Source of the DNA: Colwellia marinimaniae
GTDB lineage: Bacteria; Pseudomonadota; Gammaproteobacteria; Enterobacterales; Alteromonadaceae
Reading direction: 5' to 3'
Length of the DNA stretch: 64,000 nt
Assembly: GCF_002207865.1 (NCBI RefSeq)
Contig: NZ_BDQM01000003.1
Coordinates: 62,001 to 126,000 of the forward strand
The position numbers and the translations under genes are program-made. Shown here piece by piece: positions 36,827 through 46,141 of this stretch; the first letter of the stretch is position 1; every line of letters starts with the position of its first letter. A model generated the notes under the pieces. That model had not been told where the DNA came from. It did not search any database and saw only the letters and a list, made by a program, of their open reading frames with translations.

Positions 36827-37651
36827 ATGATTTTTTTAAAAAAACTATTGCTCGGTATTAACACCTTTATCAAAAGTAACCTACTTGTATTAGTTATAGC
36901 TTCAGTAATAACCTATGTCGCTATTTATGATTACATGCATGGTGCATTCAATAATGCTAACTTTCTTGAAGGTATATGGGTGGAATTTCATGGATTTATT
37001 ATTGAGGCAGTACTTATATTAATAGGTTTAGCTGTATGGAATAAACGACAAGAAAAAAAAAGAATTACCCCTATAATGCATTTAATACTTAAAAGGGTTG
37101 ATGATATAGAACTTTGGCTCCGTGTGGGATTTAAACGGGCTGTTGATAAAGATCATACTAAGGAAGAAAACATAAACACAATAAGGTTTGCATTAGGAGA
37201 AATTGAAAGAGATTTTGAAAGATTTGTTTTCCTAATGGATATCAATGCAGCTAATTTAACATCACATATCACTCCTGATTTGCTAGAAATCATGGAGCTT
37301 ATAGAGGATTTGAAACAAAAAGTTAACTTTGTATCTATCCACCTAACAAAGCAAGATAAAAGGTGTGATTACATTCTGTTTTCCCCACTTGATGACCTAC
37401 AAAAATTAACAGATATTTTTAATTCCTTAGTCTTATCATTTAATTATAAATTTAAAGAGCCTCGCCCAGCTCCTAGCAACGATGAAATAGATAATTCTTG
37501 GGAAGATTACGCGAATGATAACGCTTTATTCACCCCCTTGAATTACATTTACAAAAGAAATCATAAAATTCACGTTTTTGATAGAGGGACATTAATCAAT
37601 GGTAAAATAGAATGCCCCAAAGGCGTTACAGTGCATTGTTTTAAACATTAA
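36827..37651 (+). CDS. hypothetical membrane protein
   Basis: A 274-residue protein I do not recognise. Two hydrophobic helices lie near the N-terminus (about residues 17-32 and 52-67, LVIASVITYVAIY and IIEAVLILIGLAVW), then a cytoplasmic region of about 200 residues rich in charged helices, with RRPAP-like loop EPRPAPSNDEID near residue 215. There is no signal peptide cleavage site and no known catalytic motif. The codon use is very AT-rich compared with core genes nearby. It lies between the insertion sequence and a foreign-looking CBS gene, so it is probably accessory. A weak ribosome site precedes ATG 36827. Confidence 0.6.
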   Translation: MIFLKKLLLGINTFIKSNLLVLVIASVITYVAIYDYMHGAFNNANFLEGIWVEFHGFIIEAVLILIGLAVWNKRQEKKRITPIMHLILKRVDDIELWLRVGFKRAVDKDHTKEENINTIRFALGEIERDFERFVFLMDINAANLTSHITPDLLEIMELIEDLKQKVNFVSIHLTKQDKRCDYILFSPLDDLQKLTDIFNSLVLSFNYKFKEPRPAPSNDEIDNSWEDYANDNALFTPLNYIYKRNHKIHVFDRGTLINGKIECPKGVTVHCFKH

Positions 37652-37692
37652 ACAGAATAATCAATTGATGCAACCAAATAGCCCGAATGGTG

Positions 37693-37715
37693 ACTGCTTT
37701 TACCACAAAGCCGTG
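37693..37715. repeat. third copy of the TTTTACCACAAAGCCG repeat
   Basis: TTTTACCACAAAGCCG is identical over 16 bases to the copy at 34532-34547. The preceding bases GAATGGTGACTG resemble TATGGTCACTG before the first copy at 34003. Confidence 0.6.
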
Positions 37716-37846
37716 CTAATTATTAGAGCAATAGGCTTCTCTTTTATGTCCACTACCTTCAAGAATAGCTGACATTAGCAGTATTTTTCTAAGGCTCTAT
37801 CGCCGCCATGGCGAGTTAGAAACTATAAATTTAAGGCCAGAATGAC

Positions 37847-38257
37847 TTAGCCACTACACTTGTTGTCAATTTGCTCCAGTAGTTTCTCGAGTACGCAGCG
37901 GCGCTGCACCAGCCCGACCACTTTGCCTTCCTCAACCACTGGCAGTACCCGACGATTGTTGTGCAGGAATTTCTCCGCGACATCGACTAGGTTGGTATTG
38001 GTACCGATTGATTCGACTTCGGTTGTCATCCGATCGCGAACTAGCTCGCCGATGGTCGAGAAGTAGCCTCCCATCAGCGCGCCGCGCATACAGTCAGCTT
38101 CGGACAGAAAACCGATTAGATTGTTATCGGCATCAACCACAGGTGCACCAGACATACTGGCGGTTAGCAGCTGGCGCAGGGCGACGATCACCCCGCTATC
38201 GGGGCGAAATGATAACGGTGAACGGTCCATGATGGTTTCAGCGGTGATGGTTTGCAT
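37847..38257 (-). CDS. CBS domain-pair protein, foreign base composition
   Basis: A 136-residue protein made of two CBS domains. The first covers about residues 8-60 (IMDRSPLSFRPDSGVIVALRQL, APVVDADNNLIGFLSEADC) and the second about 75-130 (MTTEVESIGTNTNLVDVAEKF, VLPVVEEGKVVGLVQRRCVLE). CBS pairs bind adenosine nucleotides; no effector domain is attached. I start at ATG 38257, which has a GGAG ribosome site; the frame extends upstream without one. The gene is visibly richer in G+C than everything around it, suggesting transfer from another gammaproteobacterium. It is flanked by repeat and structured non-coding DNA. Confidence 0.88.
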   Translation of the reverse strand: MQTITAETIMDRSPLSFRPDSGVIVALRQLLTASMSGAPVVDADNNLIGFLSEADCMRGALMGGYFSTIGELVRDRMTTEVESIGTNTNLVDVAEKFLHNNRRVLPVVEEGKVVGLVQRRCVLEKLLEQIDNKCSG

Positions 38258-38344
38258 GTTAGGCTCCTGAAGCGGTGGGTCGCTCGTTTGGGTATTGTTG
38301 ATTGTTATTTGTGGTCGAATGATAGGAAGCAACAGCCGTGCCAT

Positions 38345-38840
38345 CTATAGCATACAAAAATTAACTGTTTTATTACAAATAGTTAGCTTTTTATACGACC
38401 AACAAATAACCACTGTCTGGTAATATATAGCGGTTATCGGGTTGAAGGAGGTCTTCTTTGCACCGAAATGGTGCTGTCCGCCGAGGCGTGCATGCGGGGG
38501 TAAGACTAAGCAGAAGTCATAAGAGAATGATGATGCTAACGACCGCTTTAAGTCTTGGACCTGCCGTTAGTGAGGCAGGATTTCACTTCTGTAATACGCA
38601 CCAAGACGACGTTCAATGGAGCAATTTATAGGTGGCTTTTGATGTGTTTAGCACCGAAATTTAGCTGAACTAGATCATAGTATCGTGCCAGCATATAAAT
38701 TATTTATATATGCGCTCAATTTTGTTTTTATTCAAAAAAGTATCATGCTCCTTGCTGATGTTTTATTTAACTGTATGCTAATGGCTCAGTGGTCAGACCT
38801 TTGATTGCGGTAAATTATTATAGAGGGTTGTAAGTAAGCA
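38345..38840. other. gene-free stretch with a structured segment at 38440-38610
   Basis: No reading frame of note. The central part holds several short stems: GCACC/GGTGC (38460-38474), AAGAC/GTCTT (38502-38506 with 38552-38556) and CCTGCC/GGCAGG (38560-38579). GTCC near 38476 can also pair with GGAC near 38557. The segment AAGCAGAAGTCATA resembles leader sequence seen in some group II introns, but no intron domain V or reverse transcriptase is present. It may be a relic or a non-coding RNA. Confidence 0.4.
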
Positions 38841-39728
38841 ATGAAGCAGCAGTCGTTATATATTCAAGGTGAAGGTTACCAACTACATCTTCGCCATATT
38901 TCTAAAAATTCAGCGGGCACACCGGTATTAATGATCCACGGAGCGATAGAGAATGGCTTTATTTTTTATACTGAGAAAGGTAAAGGTTTAGCCTGTTATT
39001 TAGCGGAACAGGGCTTTGATGTTTATGTTGCTGACCTGCGTGGTCGCGGGAAAAGCACACCAATAATAAATGCCAAGTCTGATTTTGGTCAATTTGAAGT
39101 GATTAGCCAAGATATTCCCATGCTTTTAGATTACATCGCTAAAAAAACCAACAAAGCCATGCATGTTGTTGCTCACTCATGGGGCGGTGTCTTGATGGCG
39201 AGTTGTTTAGCTCGTTATCCAGAACGTTTATCACAAGTGTTAAGTAACACCTGTTTTGGCACAAAAAGGTCGGTAACGGTCAGAAGTATAGAAAAGTTTT
39301 TAAAAGTGAATTTGTTTTGGAATAATTTTGCCATCAAGCTAGCAAATAAGCATGGTTTTTTAGACGCAAAAAGGTATGGCATAGGCTCAGATAATGAAAC
39401 GAAAAAATCGCTTGCACAGAGTGTTGCTTGGGTTAAAAAAGGTGCTTGGCTAGATCCTCACGATGGTTTCGATTATAACAACGCCGCTAAAAATATAGTA
39501 TGGCCGCCGTCTTGGCATTTTACCGGGGTAAAAGATAAGGTGTTAGGGCATGAGCAAGATGTAAAAGCTTTTATTGCCGAGTCATATAATCATCAAGCTA
39601 AGTTTAATTTACTGTCAAAGAAAAATGGTAATGCCCTAGATTATGATCATATTAATATTCTGACTCACCCACAGGCGGTTACCGATCATTTTCCACTGTT
39701 AGCTACATGGCTAAAAACGCATCAATAA
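38841..39728 (+). CDS. alpha/beta hydrolase
   Basis: A 295-residue alpha/beta-hydrolase fold protein. The nucleophile elbow is AHSWGG with the catalytic serine near residue 112; the acid is probably in GVKDKVLG and the histidine in DYDHINILTH. The oxyanion region is VLMIHGAIENGF. It has no signal peptide and is probably cytoplasmic. The pattern DLRGRGKST suggests the lipase/thioesterase-like group, but the substrate is unknown. It follows the structured gap and precedes a chemoreceptor, apparently as a single gene. Confidence 0.87.
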   Translation: MKQQSLYIQGEGYQLHLRHISKNSAGTPVLMIHGAIENGFIFYTEKGKGLACYLAEQGFDVYVADLRGRGKSTPIINAKSDFGQFEVISQDIPMLLDYIAKKTNKAMHVVAHSWGGVLMASCLARYPERLSQVLSNTCFGTKRSVTVRSIEKFLKVNLFWNNFAIKLANKHGFLDAKRYGIGSDNETKKSLAQSVAWVKKGAWLDPHDGFDYNNAAKNIVWPPSWHFTGVKDKVLGHEQDVKAFIAESYNHQAKFNLLSKKNGNALDYDHINILTHPQAVTDHFPLLATWLKTHQ

Positions 39729-39861
39729 TTTGAGTAAAATCTCGCTAGATAGCCATTTCATTCGAGCCGTGATACAGTTTTTGTCTTATCAACATTAACA
39801 TTTTGATTTCAGATAATAAAAGCTCAAACTTGTTCAACACCAATCATGCAGTAGGAAGTTC

Positions 39862-41865
39862 ATGTTTAATTTTATCAACCGTTCTATTATGCGTCAGTTA
39901 GTTGCTGGCATATCAGGTGCAGTGGCGCTATTACTGATCATCACTTCATTTTTTATCCTGTCAAATGTCAGTGATAACACGCGAACACAAATCATTAGCT
40001 CGATTGAAGATATTGTGAAACTGCAATCGGCAGAGGTACGTGGTTTTTTTGAAGCGAAAGGACAAATAGTGCACAGTGTTTTTGCTAGCCCACAAGTTAT
40101 CGATTGGTTTTCCAACTATGACCAAAGACTTGCAGATATCGATAACAATAAGCAATACCAACAAGTCACTGAATATTTTAAATTTTTCTCAACGAAAGAT
40201 CCAGCCATTAAAAGTGTCTTTTTTGGTAGTGAAAATACTCATGAATATTTTGATTTAAATGGTCGCTATACCGATGCCGACTATTACACCAATCAACGAC
40301 CTTGGTGGACTTATGGTATAGAGCAAGGGCAAATGTATGTTACCGACCCTGCGGTTGATAACAATGATGGCTCTATTTCAGCGACAGTAACCGGGCCTTA
40401 TTACTTACCTAATGGCAAACTATTAGGCATTGGTGGTATTGATATTTTAATCTCCACTATAGGTAAAGATTTACTGTCAAAAATTAAATATCAAGGTGAA
40501 GGTGAAGCCTTTTTAATGACAGATACCGGTAAACTGGTGTTTTTTCCTGGCTTCAATACGCGCTTCTCGCCAGGTGATTTGATGCAAGACATAGACACTA
40601 AGTTTGCTGATGCGTCGGGCTTTAGCCAATTACAGCACCTAGCCTTAAATAATTCTTCCGGTATGGGCAGTGTTGAGTGGCAAGGGGAACAGTATACAGT
40701 TGTCTTTAATCAGGTACGCAGTGACTTTCCTAAAATGAACTGGAAGCTAGGTTTTATGGTGCCAGAAAAGCTTATTTCTGAACCCGTTACCCAAGCTTTT
40801 TGGTCATCAAGCTTTATCGTCTTGATTATCATCGTCTTAATCTCGGTAGTTGTTTATGTGATGGTTTTACCGCTGACTAAACGTATCACTCGTTTACAAC
40901 AAACCATGCATGATATCGCGGAAGGTGATGGTGATTTGACTAAGCGTATTGAACCGCTTAAAGATGATGAAATTGGTCAATTAGTCAAAGAATTCAATAC
41001 CTTCATTGATAAAATTCAAGCCTTAGTGAAAGAAACCGTGGTGATTACTGCCGAAGTGGGGCAATCAACCAAGATTGCTTCCGCTATTAGTAAGCAAACT
41101 ATCGAAATTATTGCTGAGCAAAAACAAGAAATTGCCTTGGTTGCCACTTCGGCGAATGAATTGGCGCAAAATAGTAGTGAAATATCCTATAACGCTAATT
41201 TATCACAAGAGTTGGCCAATAGTGCTGAAGCTCACGTTGCTCAAGGGGCATCCGTGGTTAATCAAGCCACTGCCGGTATCAGCAAGTTAGCTGAAAATAT
41301 TAGTGCCGCGGCAACTGTGGTTAATAAACTGAAAGAAGATAGCCAGAGCATTGGTGACGTGTTGAGTGTGATTCGCGGTATTGCCGATCAAACCAATTTA
41401 TTAGCCTTAAACGCCGCCATTGAAGCGGCTCGAGCGGGTGAACAAGGTCGAGGTTTTGCCGTGGTTGCCGATGAGGTGAGAACGTTAGCCTCGCGGACAC
41501 AAGAATCAACGGCGAGTATCGAAAAAATTATTGATGAGCTACAAACCACAGCATCAAAAGCGGTGACAGTGATGGAAAGTAGCCGAGTCGAGGCTCAGTC
41601 TAGTGTTGAGCTTACTGAGCAAGTGCAAGCGGTGTTAACTGAGATCACCGGTGTTATTAGTAACATTCAAAGCCAAACACAAGAAATTGCGCTCTCGGTT
41701 ACTCAGCAGTCAACCGTTGCTGAAGAGGTCTCGAAAAACATCGAAAATGTGCGAGCGTTGACCGAAGATACTGTACAAGGCGCCGCAGAAATGCGTGAGG
41801 GTTTACAGGGTTTACAAACCTATTCGGAAAATCTGACTACAGTCGTTAATCAATTCAAAGTTTAA
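39862..41865 (+). CDS. Cache-domain methyl-accepting chemotaxis protein
   Basis: A 667-residue chemoreceptor. Two membrane helices (about residues 12-32 and 313-335) flank a periplasmic double-Cache domain with the landmarks [31 protein letters not shown] and LLGIGGIDI, which usually binds amino acids or organic acids. A HAMP domain ([26 protein letters not shown]) and the signalling domain with [20 protein letters not shown] follow. A strong terminator lies 27 bases after the stop. It has no adjacent che genes. Confidence 0.95.
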   Translation: MFNFINRSIMRQLVAGISGAVALLLIITSFFILSNVSDNTRTQIISSIEDIVKLQSAEVRGFFEAKGQIVHSVFASPQVIDWFSNYDQRLADIDNNKQYQQVTEYFKFFSTKDPAIKSVFFGSENTHEYFDLNGRYTDADYYTNQRPWWTYGIEQGQMYVTDPAVDNNDGSISATVTGPYYLPNGKLLGIGGIDILISTIGKDLLSKIKYQGEGEAFLMTDTGKLVFFPGFNTRFSPGDLMQDIDTKFADASGFSQLQHLALNNSSGMGSVEWQGEQYTVVFNQVRSDFPKMNWKLGFMVPEKLISEPVTQAFWSSSFIVLIIIVLISVVVYVMVLPLTKRITRLQQTMHDIAEGDGDLTKRIEPLKDDEIGQLVKEFNTFIDKIQALVKETVVITAEVGQSTKIASAISKQTIEIIAEQKQEIALVATSANELAQNSSEISYNANLSQELANSAEAHVAQGASVVNQATAGISKLAENISAAATVVNKLKEDSQSIGDVLSVIRGIADQTNLLALNAAIEAARAGEQGRGFAVVADEVRTLASRTQESTASIEKIIDELQTTASKAVTVMESSRVEAQSSVELTEQVQAVLTEITGVISNIQSQTQEIALSVTQQSTVAEEVSKNIENVRALTEDTVQGAAEMREGLQGLQTYSENLTTVVNQFKV

Positions 41866-41892
41866 TCATTAAACTAAATTAACAAAACTTAA

Positions 41893-41924
41893 GCGTGCAG
41901 ATGTTCATCTGCACGCTTTTTTTT
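41893..41924 (+). terminator. terminator of the Cache chemoreceptor gene
   Basis: A perfect 11-bp stem (41893-41903 with 41906-41916) with a TT loop is followed by eight T. It lies between convergent genes and could act on the kinase gene in the other direction less well, because the A run on that side is short. Confidence 0.9.
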
Positions 41925-41930
41925 GTGCTG

Positions 41931-43199
41931 TTAATAGTGTACTCGCTCATTTAATACCTTAAACGTTTCACTAGCTCTATCTTCTTCAGCGCAAATAGTT
42001 AATAAATCTTCAATAAAATGATTTAGCGCTCGGTGTTCAATTTGTTGTACTTTTTCTTGCTGTGCTGGCGTTAACATTTGATAGCTAGTAGCAGCACCAA
42101 AGTCGCCAAAAATGATATTACCTTGAGTATCAAATAAGGTGTTATGGGCGTATAAATCACCGTGACATACTTTGCTTTTATGTATGTGGTTAAAGACATC
42201 TTCCATTTGCTGCACTATGTGGGTGATGAGGGTAATAGTTAAACTAAAACCTTGTGGAAATGTGTCACGGGTACAACTTTTAAAGCAAGGTGGCAGACCT
42301 AGGTTTTTATAGTGTTCAGGAATTAAATTCATGATTAACGCTAGGTACTTACCTCCTGAGTTTAAGTCTTCCTTCACTTGCGCCAACGATTGTATTAAAT
42401 TTGGGTGATTACCGACTTGCAAACACGCTTGTAATTCATCTTCTGGGTAGCCGTCACTGGTCACATCACCTTTAAATACTTTCACGGCAATGTCATCAGG
42501 GAATTGAGACTGGGCACTATGCCAATGGGCTTTTGAAATAACGCCAGAAGCGCCTTGGCCAAGGACATGTTCTAAATTGTAGCTAGCTGATGATAGCTCA
42601 GGTACCGATTTAGCCTTAGCTTTTTCTCTGGCACTAAGTTCTGAGAATGGGTTACCGGCAAAAGCCAGCCAAGCTAGCTTTGGTAAGTTTAATAATTGCT
42701 CCGGGCATGCAGTTAACTTATTGGCTGAAATTCGAATCAGTTCAAGCTTATGAGCTCGGGCTAATGATTGCGGTAATTGCGTTAAGCGGTTACCGGCTAA
42801 GGCTAGCTTTTGTAATCTAGGTCGTTCACCTAAAGAGTCAGGTAAGGTGGTAATTTGATTATCGGTTAATATTAACCAACGCAATTGCGCCGGCAGTGAG
42901 TTTGGCGCTACGTGTGTTATTTGGTTTGATTTAAAGCCAACCATCTCTAAGTTAGGTAACTTTCCTAACACTTCAGGCAGGTGTCTGAATTTATTTTGCG
43001 AAGCGAAAATTATTTTTAGTTTTGTCAGCTGCACCAGCTCGTCAGGTAGCGATGACAAGGCATTACTTGATAAGTCGAGTATCTCTAAACTGTCAGCCAA
43101 GGTTAAAATTTCTAGGGGGAATTCGGTTAGATTTTCAGCGAGTTTTAACTGATTAATGCCGGCGAGTTCACCAGAGCGAAGCTGAGCAAGAGTGTGCAA
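41931..43199 (-). CDS. leucine-rich repeat protein with serine/threonine kinase domain
   Basis: A 422-residue cytoplasmic protein. Residues 20-195 contain about seven leucine-rich repeats of 22-24 residues (LEILDLSSNALSSLPDELVQL and successors). Residues 205-420 form a protein-kinase-like domain: glycine loop LGQGASGVISKA, the ATP-binding lysine in AVKVFKG, the catalytic loop HGDLYAHN with Asp348, and DFGAA for magnesium binding. The usual HRD is HGD, a common variant in bacterial kinases. The C-lobe is short. No signal peptide or membrane helix is seen, and no substrate gene is adjacent. It is convergent with the chemoreceptor gene. Confidence 0.88.
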   Translation of the reverse strand: MHTLAQLRSGELAGINQLKLAENLTEFPLEILTLADSLEILDLSSNALSSLPDELVQLTKLKIIFASQNKFRHLPEVLGKLPNLEMVGFKSNQITHVAPNSLPAQLRWLILTDNQITTLPDSLGERPRLQKLALAGNRLTQLPQSLARAHKLELIRISANKLTACPEQLLNLPKLAWLAFAGNPFSELSAREKAKAKSVPELSSASYNLEHVLGQGASGVISKAHWHSAQSQFPDDIAVKVFKGDVTSDGYPEDELQACLQVGNHPNLIQSLAQVKEDLNSGGKYLALIMNLIPEHYKNLGLPPCFKSCTRDTFPQGFSLTITLITHIVQQMEDVFNHIHKSKVCHGDLYAHNTLFDTQGNIIFGDFGAATSYQMLTPAQQEKVQQIEHRALNHFIEDLLTICAEEDRASETFKVLNERVHY

Positions 43200-43330
43200 A
43201 ATAAAGCGTCCGTTAGAGGTAATGAAAAACGGCGCTAGTGTACTGGAATTCTGGCTGTAATGCTCATGCTATGCGATCTAATGTGAATTTCAGCCACATT
43301 AGTCAAGCGAATTTGTGGTTTTACTTTTTG

Positions 43331-43366
43331 AAAAAAGCACCTAGTCTCATTGCTGAAGCTAGGTGC
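43331..43366 (-). terminator. terminator of the chitinase cluster
   Basis: On the minus strand GCACCTAG pairs with CTAGGTGC (43359-43366 with 43337-43344) around a 14-base loop, followed by six T (plus-strand A at 43331-43336). It is about 40 bases beyond the stop of the last chitinase gene. Confidence 0.82.
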
Positions 43367-43408
43367 AAAAGTGTAGGGAGTTAACTTAATTCTTCATTAC
43401 ATTTAGGA

Positions 43409-46027
43409 TTATTTTTTCCAAACACTGGCAACACCAGGCTGCTCACCTTTAGTCCACCAAGCAGCGGTATACGTTACGTTATTATGTGACACTTTATCGC
43501 CGCCGTTATACACTAAATCTGCGCGCCAGGCTCTTACTTGACCGTCATCAGGAATAACTTCCGACCATGCAGCACTTTGATCTGGCTGTTCATCTTTAGT
43601 CCACCAATTGGCTTTATAAGTTACCTGGTTATAAATAACAGTATCGCCAGTATTATAGATTTTACTGCTGTCCCAAGTACCACTGCCGCCGGTAGCTTTG
43701 TTAGTTACCGTAACGGTGAAACTTTGTGAAGTAACGGCAGTACCATCACTCACCTCAACACTTACCATATAGTTAGTATCAGCTGTTACGTCGCCGGCCG
43801 TTAAGGTGACATTGGCACCTGAGCCTGTAAGTGTTAAACCGGTAGGTACTTGCCAGGTGTAAGTTAGTGCGTCGTTATCAGCATCGCTAGCAACAACAGT
43901 AATGCTTATTTGCATTGCTTCTTCTATCGTTACATCACTTATAACGTTAACAACAGGCGCAATATTACCAGTACTGGGTGCAACTACCGTTAATGTGGTC
44001 GATTTACTTACATTTGTTTTACCATCGGATACTGTCAGGGTTAATACATAGTTAGTATTTTGGCTAACTGTACTGGCGGTAATATCAACATTAGCGCTAT
44101 TAGTTGCCCCAGTTGTTAAGGCACTAGCAACTGTCCAGCTATAGGTTAAGGCATCATTATCGGCATCAGTTGCTGTCGCTGCGATAGTAATCATTTCACC
44201 AGAGTTAACCGAAAAACTACTGGCTAATGAAATCACCGGTTTTTTGTTAATTGGGCCTACCGTGCCACCTAAACCTTCATGCATGGCATTGAGAATATCG
44301 CCATTATCGGCATCAATTTCCCAAGCAAATAAACCACCTAAACCACTGGCTTTAACATATTGACCTTTAGCAATAACAGAACGTGGGCTATCGTAAGTCA
44401 CTAAAGTGCCTGATTGCTTGTTCCATACATAAGCCGCATCAGCCATTTCATCATAACCAACTTCAAAACCATTAACACCAGTACCAGCAGCGCCAACCAT
44501 ATGCTGAGCAAGGCCTTTGTAATCAATAATGCCGGCTTCCCAAATACCTTGTGCAGAAGTGCCGGTCAGTTTTCCAGTACCGTCAGCTGTCATGGGATTG
44601 TCTAAAATGCTGGTGTTATCTGGAAATACACCTTGCCAACCACGACCATACATAGCAGTACCAACAACAATTTTTTTCGCCGCTACACCTTGTGCTAATA
44701 ATAAATCTACCGCATTGGTGATGGTATAAGCAGGGCCTTTACGTGGTTCGCCTTTATCATCCAAACCCGTGCCATTACACTCATCAACACTCAAATGGCT
44801 ACCACAATTTAAACCAGTTTGATGACCAGTAACGTTGTTCCAGCCGCCAAAAAAGTCATAAGTCATGGCAAAAATGTAATCCATAAACTGCGCAGCTGCG
44901 GCGTAGTCGACATCTTCAATTTTGTCATAACCTGAGCCGATTGCTGAGGTTAATTCATAGGTGCGACCGGTATCCGCTTCTAACTCGTTTAACATGGTGC
45001 GCAACTCTTGCATTAAAGCAACATAAGCTGGACCATCATTAATCGGGTCACCTAATGTTGATGAAGCACCACTACCACCAGGAAATTCCCAGTCAATATC
45101 AACGCCGTCGTAGAATTTCCATGTTTTTAAGAATTTTTTCATTGAGGCAACAAACACATCACGGTTAGCTTTCTCAGTAAAACCATAGAAAGGGTCTGAT
45201 AACGTCCAGCCACCAACAGAAGGTAGTATTTTTAAATCAGGGTTACGTTGTTTTAACGCCATCAATTGCGCGTAGGTACCACGAATAGGCTCGTTTGAGT
45301 CTATACCGGGTAAGGTTTTTTGTACTGCTGCCCACGGGTCATGAATAACCACTTCATAATCAGCCGAGCCTGCACAGGCTTTTTCTAATGCGCGCCAGCT
45401 ATTGCCATTCTCTATTTCTTTGAGTGACTCATTAGCGCCACAAATTGGAATAAAGCCGTATAATAAATGCGTTAAGTTATCCGCGGGTATTTGGCTAACA
45501 TCATAACCACGGCCGTAAATTCCCCACTCAACAAAATAAGCACCAACAACATTATCTATCTGTTTTGGATAGCTTTTATTATTCGGATCTATATTCATGG
45601 TTAGGGGGGCTAAATGACCGCCATCGGTATCGGCAATAACGATTTCTTTTTGTGCACTGGTTGCACACACTGTGCCTTCACACAATTCGATAGTTAGCTG
45701 ATGACGACCAGATCTATCATAAGGAAAGTTAATAACGCCGCTTTTAGTGCCTGCAGCGAAAGTGCCTTGATTAACCAGTGCATTATCGAAATATACTTTG
45801 TAGCTATCGCCACCAGTGCCGCTCCAGGAATTCCATTTAATAGCGATATCAACTTGCTCTTTTACTGTCACTAAATCTTTATAGGAGCCATTGCCTTCAA
45901 GGTCTACTTCTACAAAAGAGTAGGTTTGTGGGGTCCAATCTATACTTGGTACAGCGGGTGCTGCAGCGGCTTGTTGCGATGAGAGTGCGGCACTGATTGC
46001 GCACATTGTCAGTAATCTTCTATTCAT
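43409..46027 (-). CDS. GH18 chitinase, ChiA-like, with PKD-type and CBM5/12 domains
   Basis: An 872-residue secreted endochitinase. A signal peptide (about 1-23) is followed by the ChiA N-terminal fibronectin-like domain (about 25-140), the GH18 barrel (about 155-585), two PKD/cadherin-like modules (about 590-775) and two C-terminal chitin-binding modules with the AWWTKGEQP-type signature. The catalytic DGVDIDWEF places the acid at Glu314, as in Serratia ChiA (Glu315). It is the last gene of the minus-strand chitin cluster and is followed by a terminator. It would act outside the cell on crystalline chitin together with the AA10 enzyme upstream. Confidence 0.95.
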   Translation of the reverse strand: MNRRLLTMCAISAALSSQQAAAAPAVPSIDWTPQTYSFVEVDLEGNGSYKDLVTVKEQVDIAIKWNSWSGTGGDSYKVYFDNALVNQGTFAAGTKSGVINFPYDRSGRHQLTIELCEGTVCATSAQKEIVIADTDGGHLAPLTMNIDPNNKSYPKQIDNVVGAYFVEWGIYGRGYDVSQIPADNLTHLLYGFIPICGANESLKEIENGNSWRALEKACAGSADYEVVIHDPWAAVQKTLPGIDSNEPIRGTYAQLMALKQRNPDLKILPSVGGWTLSDPFYGFTEKANRDVFVASMKKFLKTWKFYDGVDIDWEFPGGSGASSTLGDPINDGPAYVALMQELRTMLNELEADTGRTYELTSAIGSGYDKIEDVDYAAAAQFMDYIFAMTYDFFGGWNNVTGHQTGLNCGSHLSVDECNGTGLDDKGEPRKGPAYTITNAVDLLLAQGVAAKKIVVGTAMYGRGWQGVFPDNTSILDNPMTADGTGKLTGTSAQGIWEAGIIDYKGLAQHMVGAAGTGVNGFEVGYDEMADAAYVWNKQSGTLVTYDSPRSVIAKGQYVKASGLGGLFAWEIDADNGDILNAMHEGLGGTVGPINKKPVISLASSFSVNSGEMITIAATATDADNDALTYSWTVASALTTGATNSANVDITASTVSQNTNYVLTLTVSDGKTNVSKSTTLTVVAPSTGNIAPVVNVISDVTIEEAMQISITVVASDADNDALTYTWQVPTGLTLTGSGANVTLTAGDVTADTNYMVSVEVSDGTAVTSQSFTVTVTNKATGGSGTWDSSKIYNTGDTVIYNQVTYKANWWTKDEQPDQSAAWSEVIPDDGQVRAWRADLVYNGGDKVSHNNVTYTAAWWTKGEQPGVASVWKK

Positions 46028-46070
46028 AATTGCCTCTTATTATAATATTGCTGAATTTTATACCCTTGGT

Positions 46071-46085
46071 ATTATCAGCATTGTT
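46071..46085. repeat. half copy of the TTGGTAT element
   Basis: CCCTTGGTATTATC, about 45 bases upstream of the ChiA-like gene start, matches the right arms of the elements at 4452 and 59206. The left ATACCAA arm is not present. Confidence 0.35.
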
Positions 46086-46141
46086 GTTGGTATTATTTTG
46101 TGGGGGATTCTTGAGCAAAGGCCTTTTCCTAAGGCAGGGAA

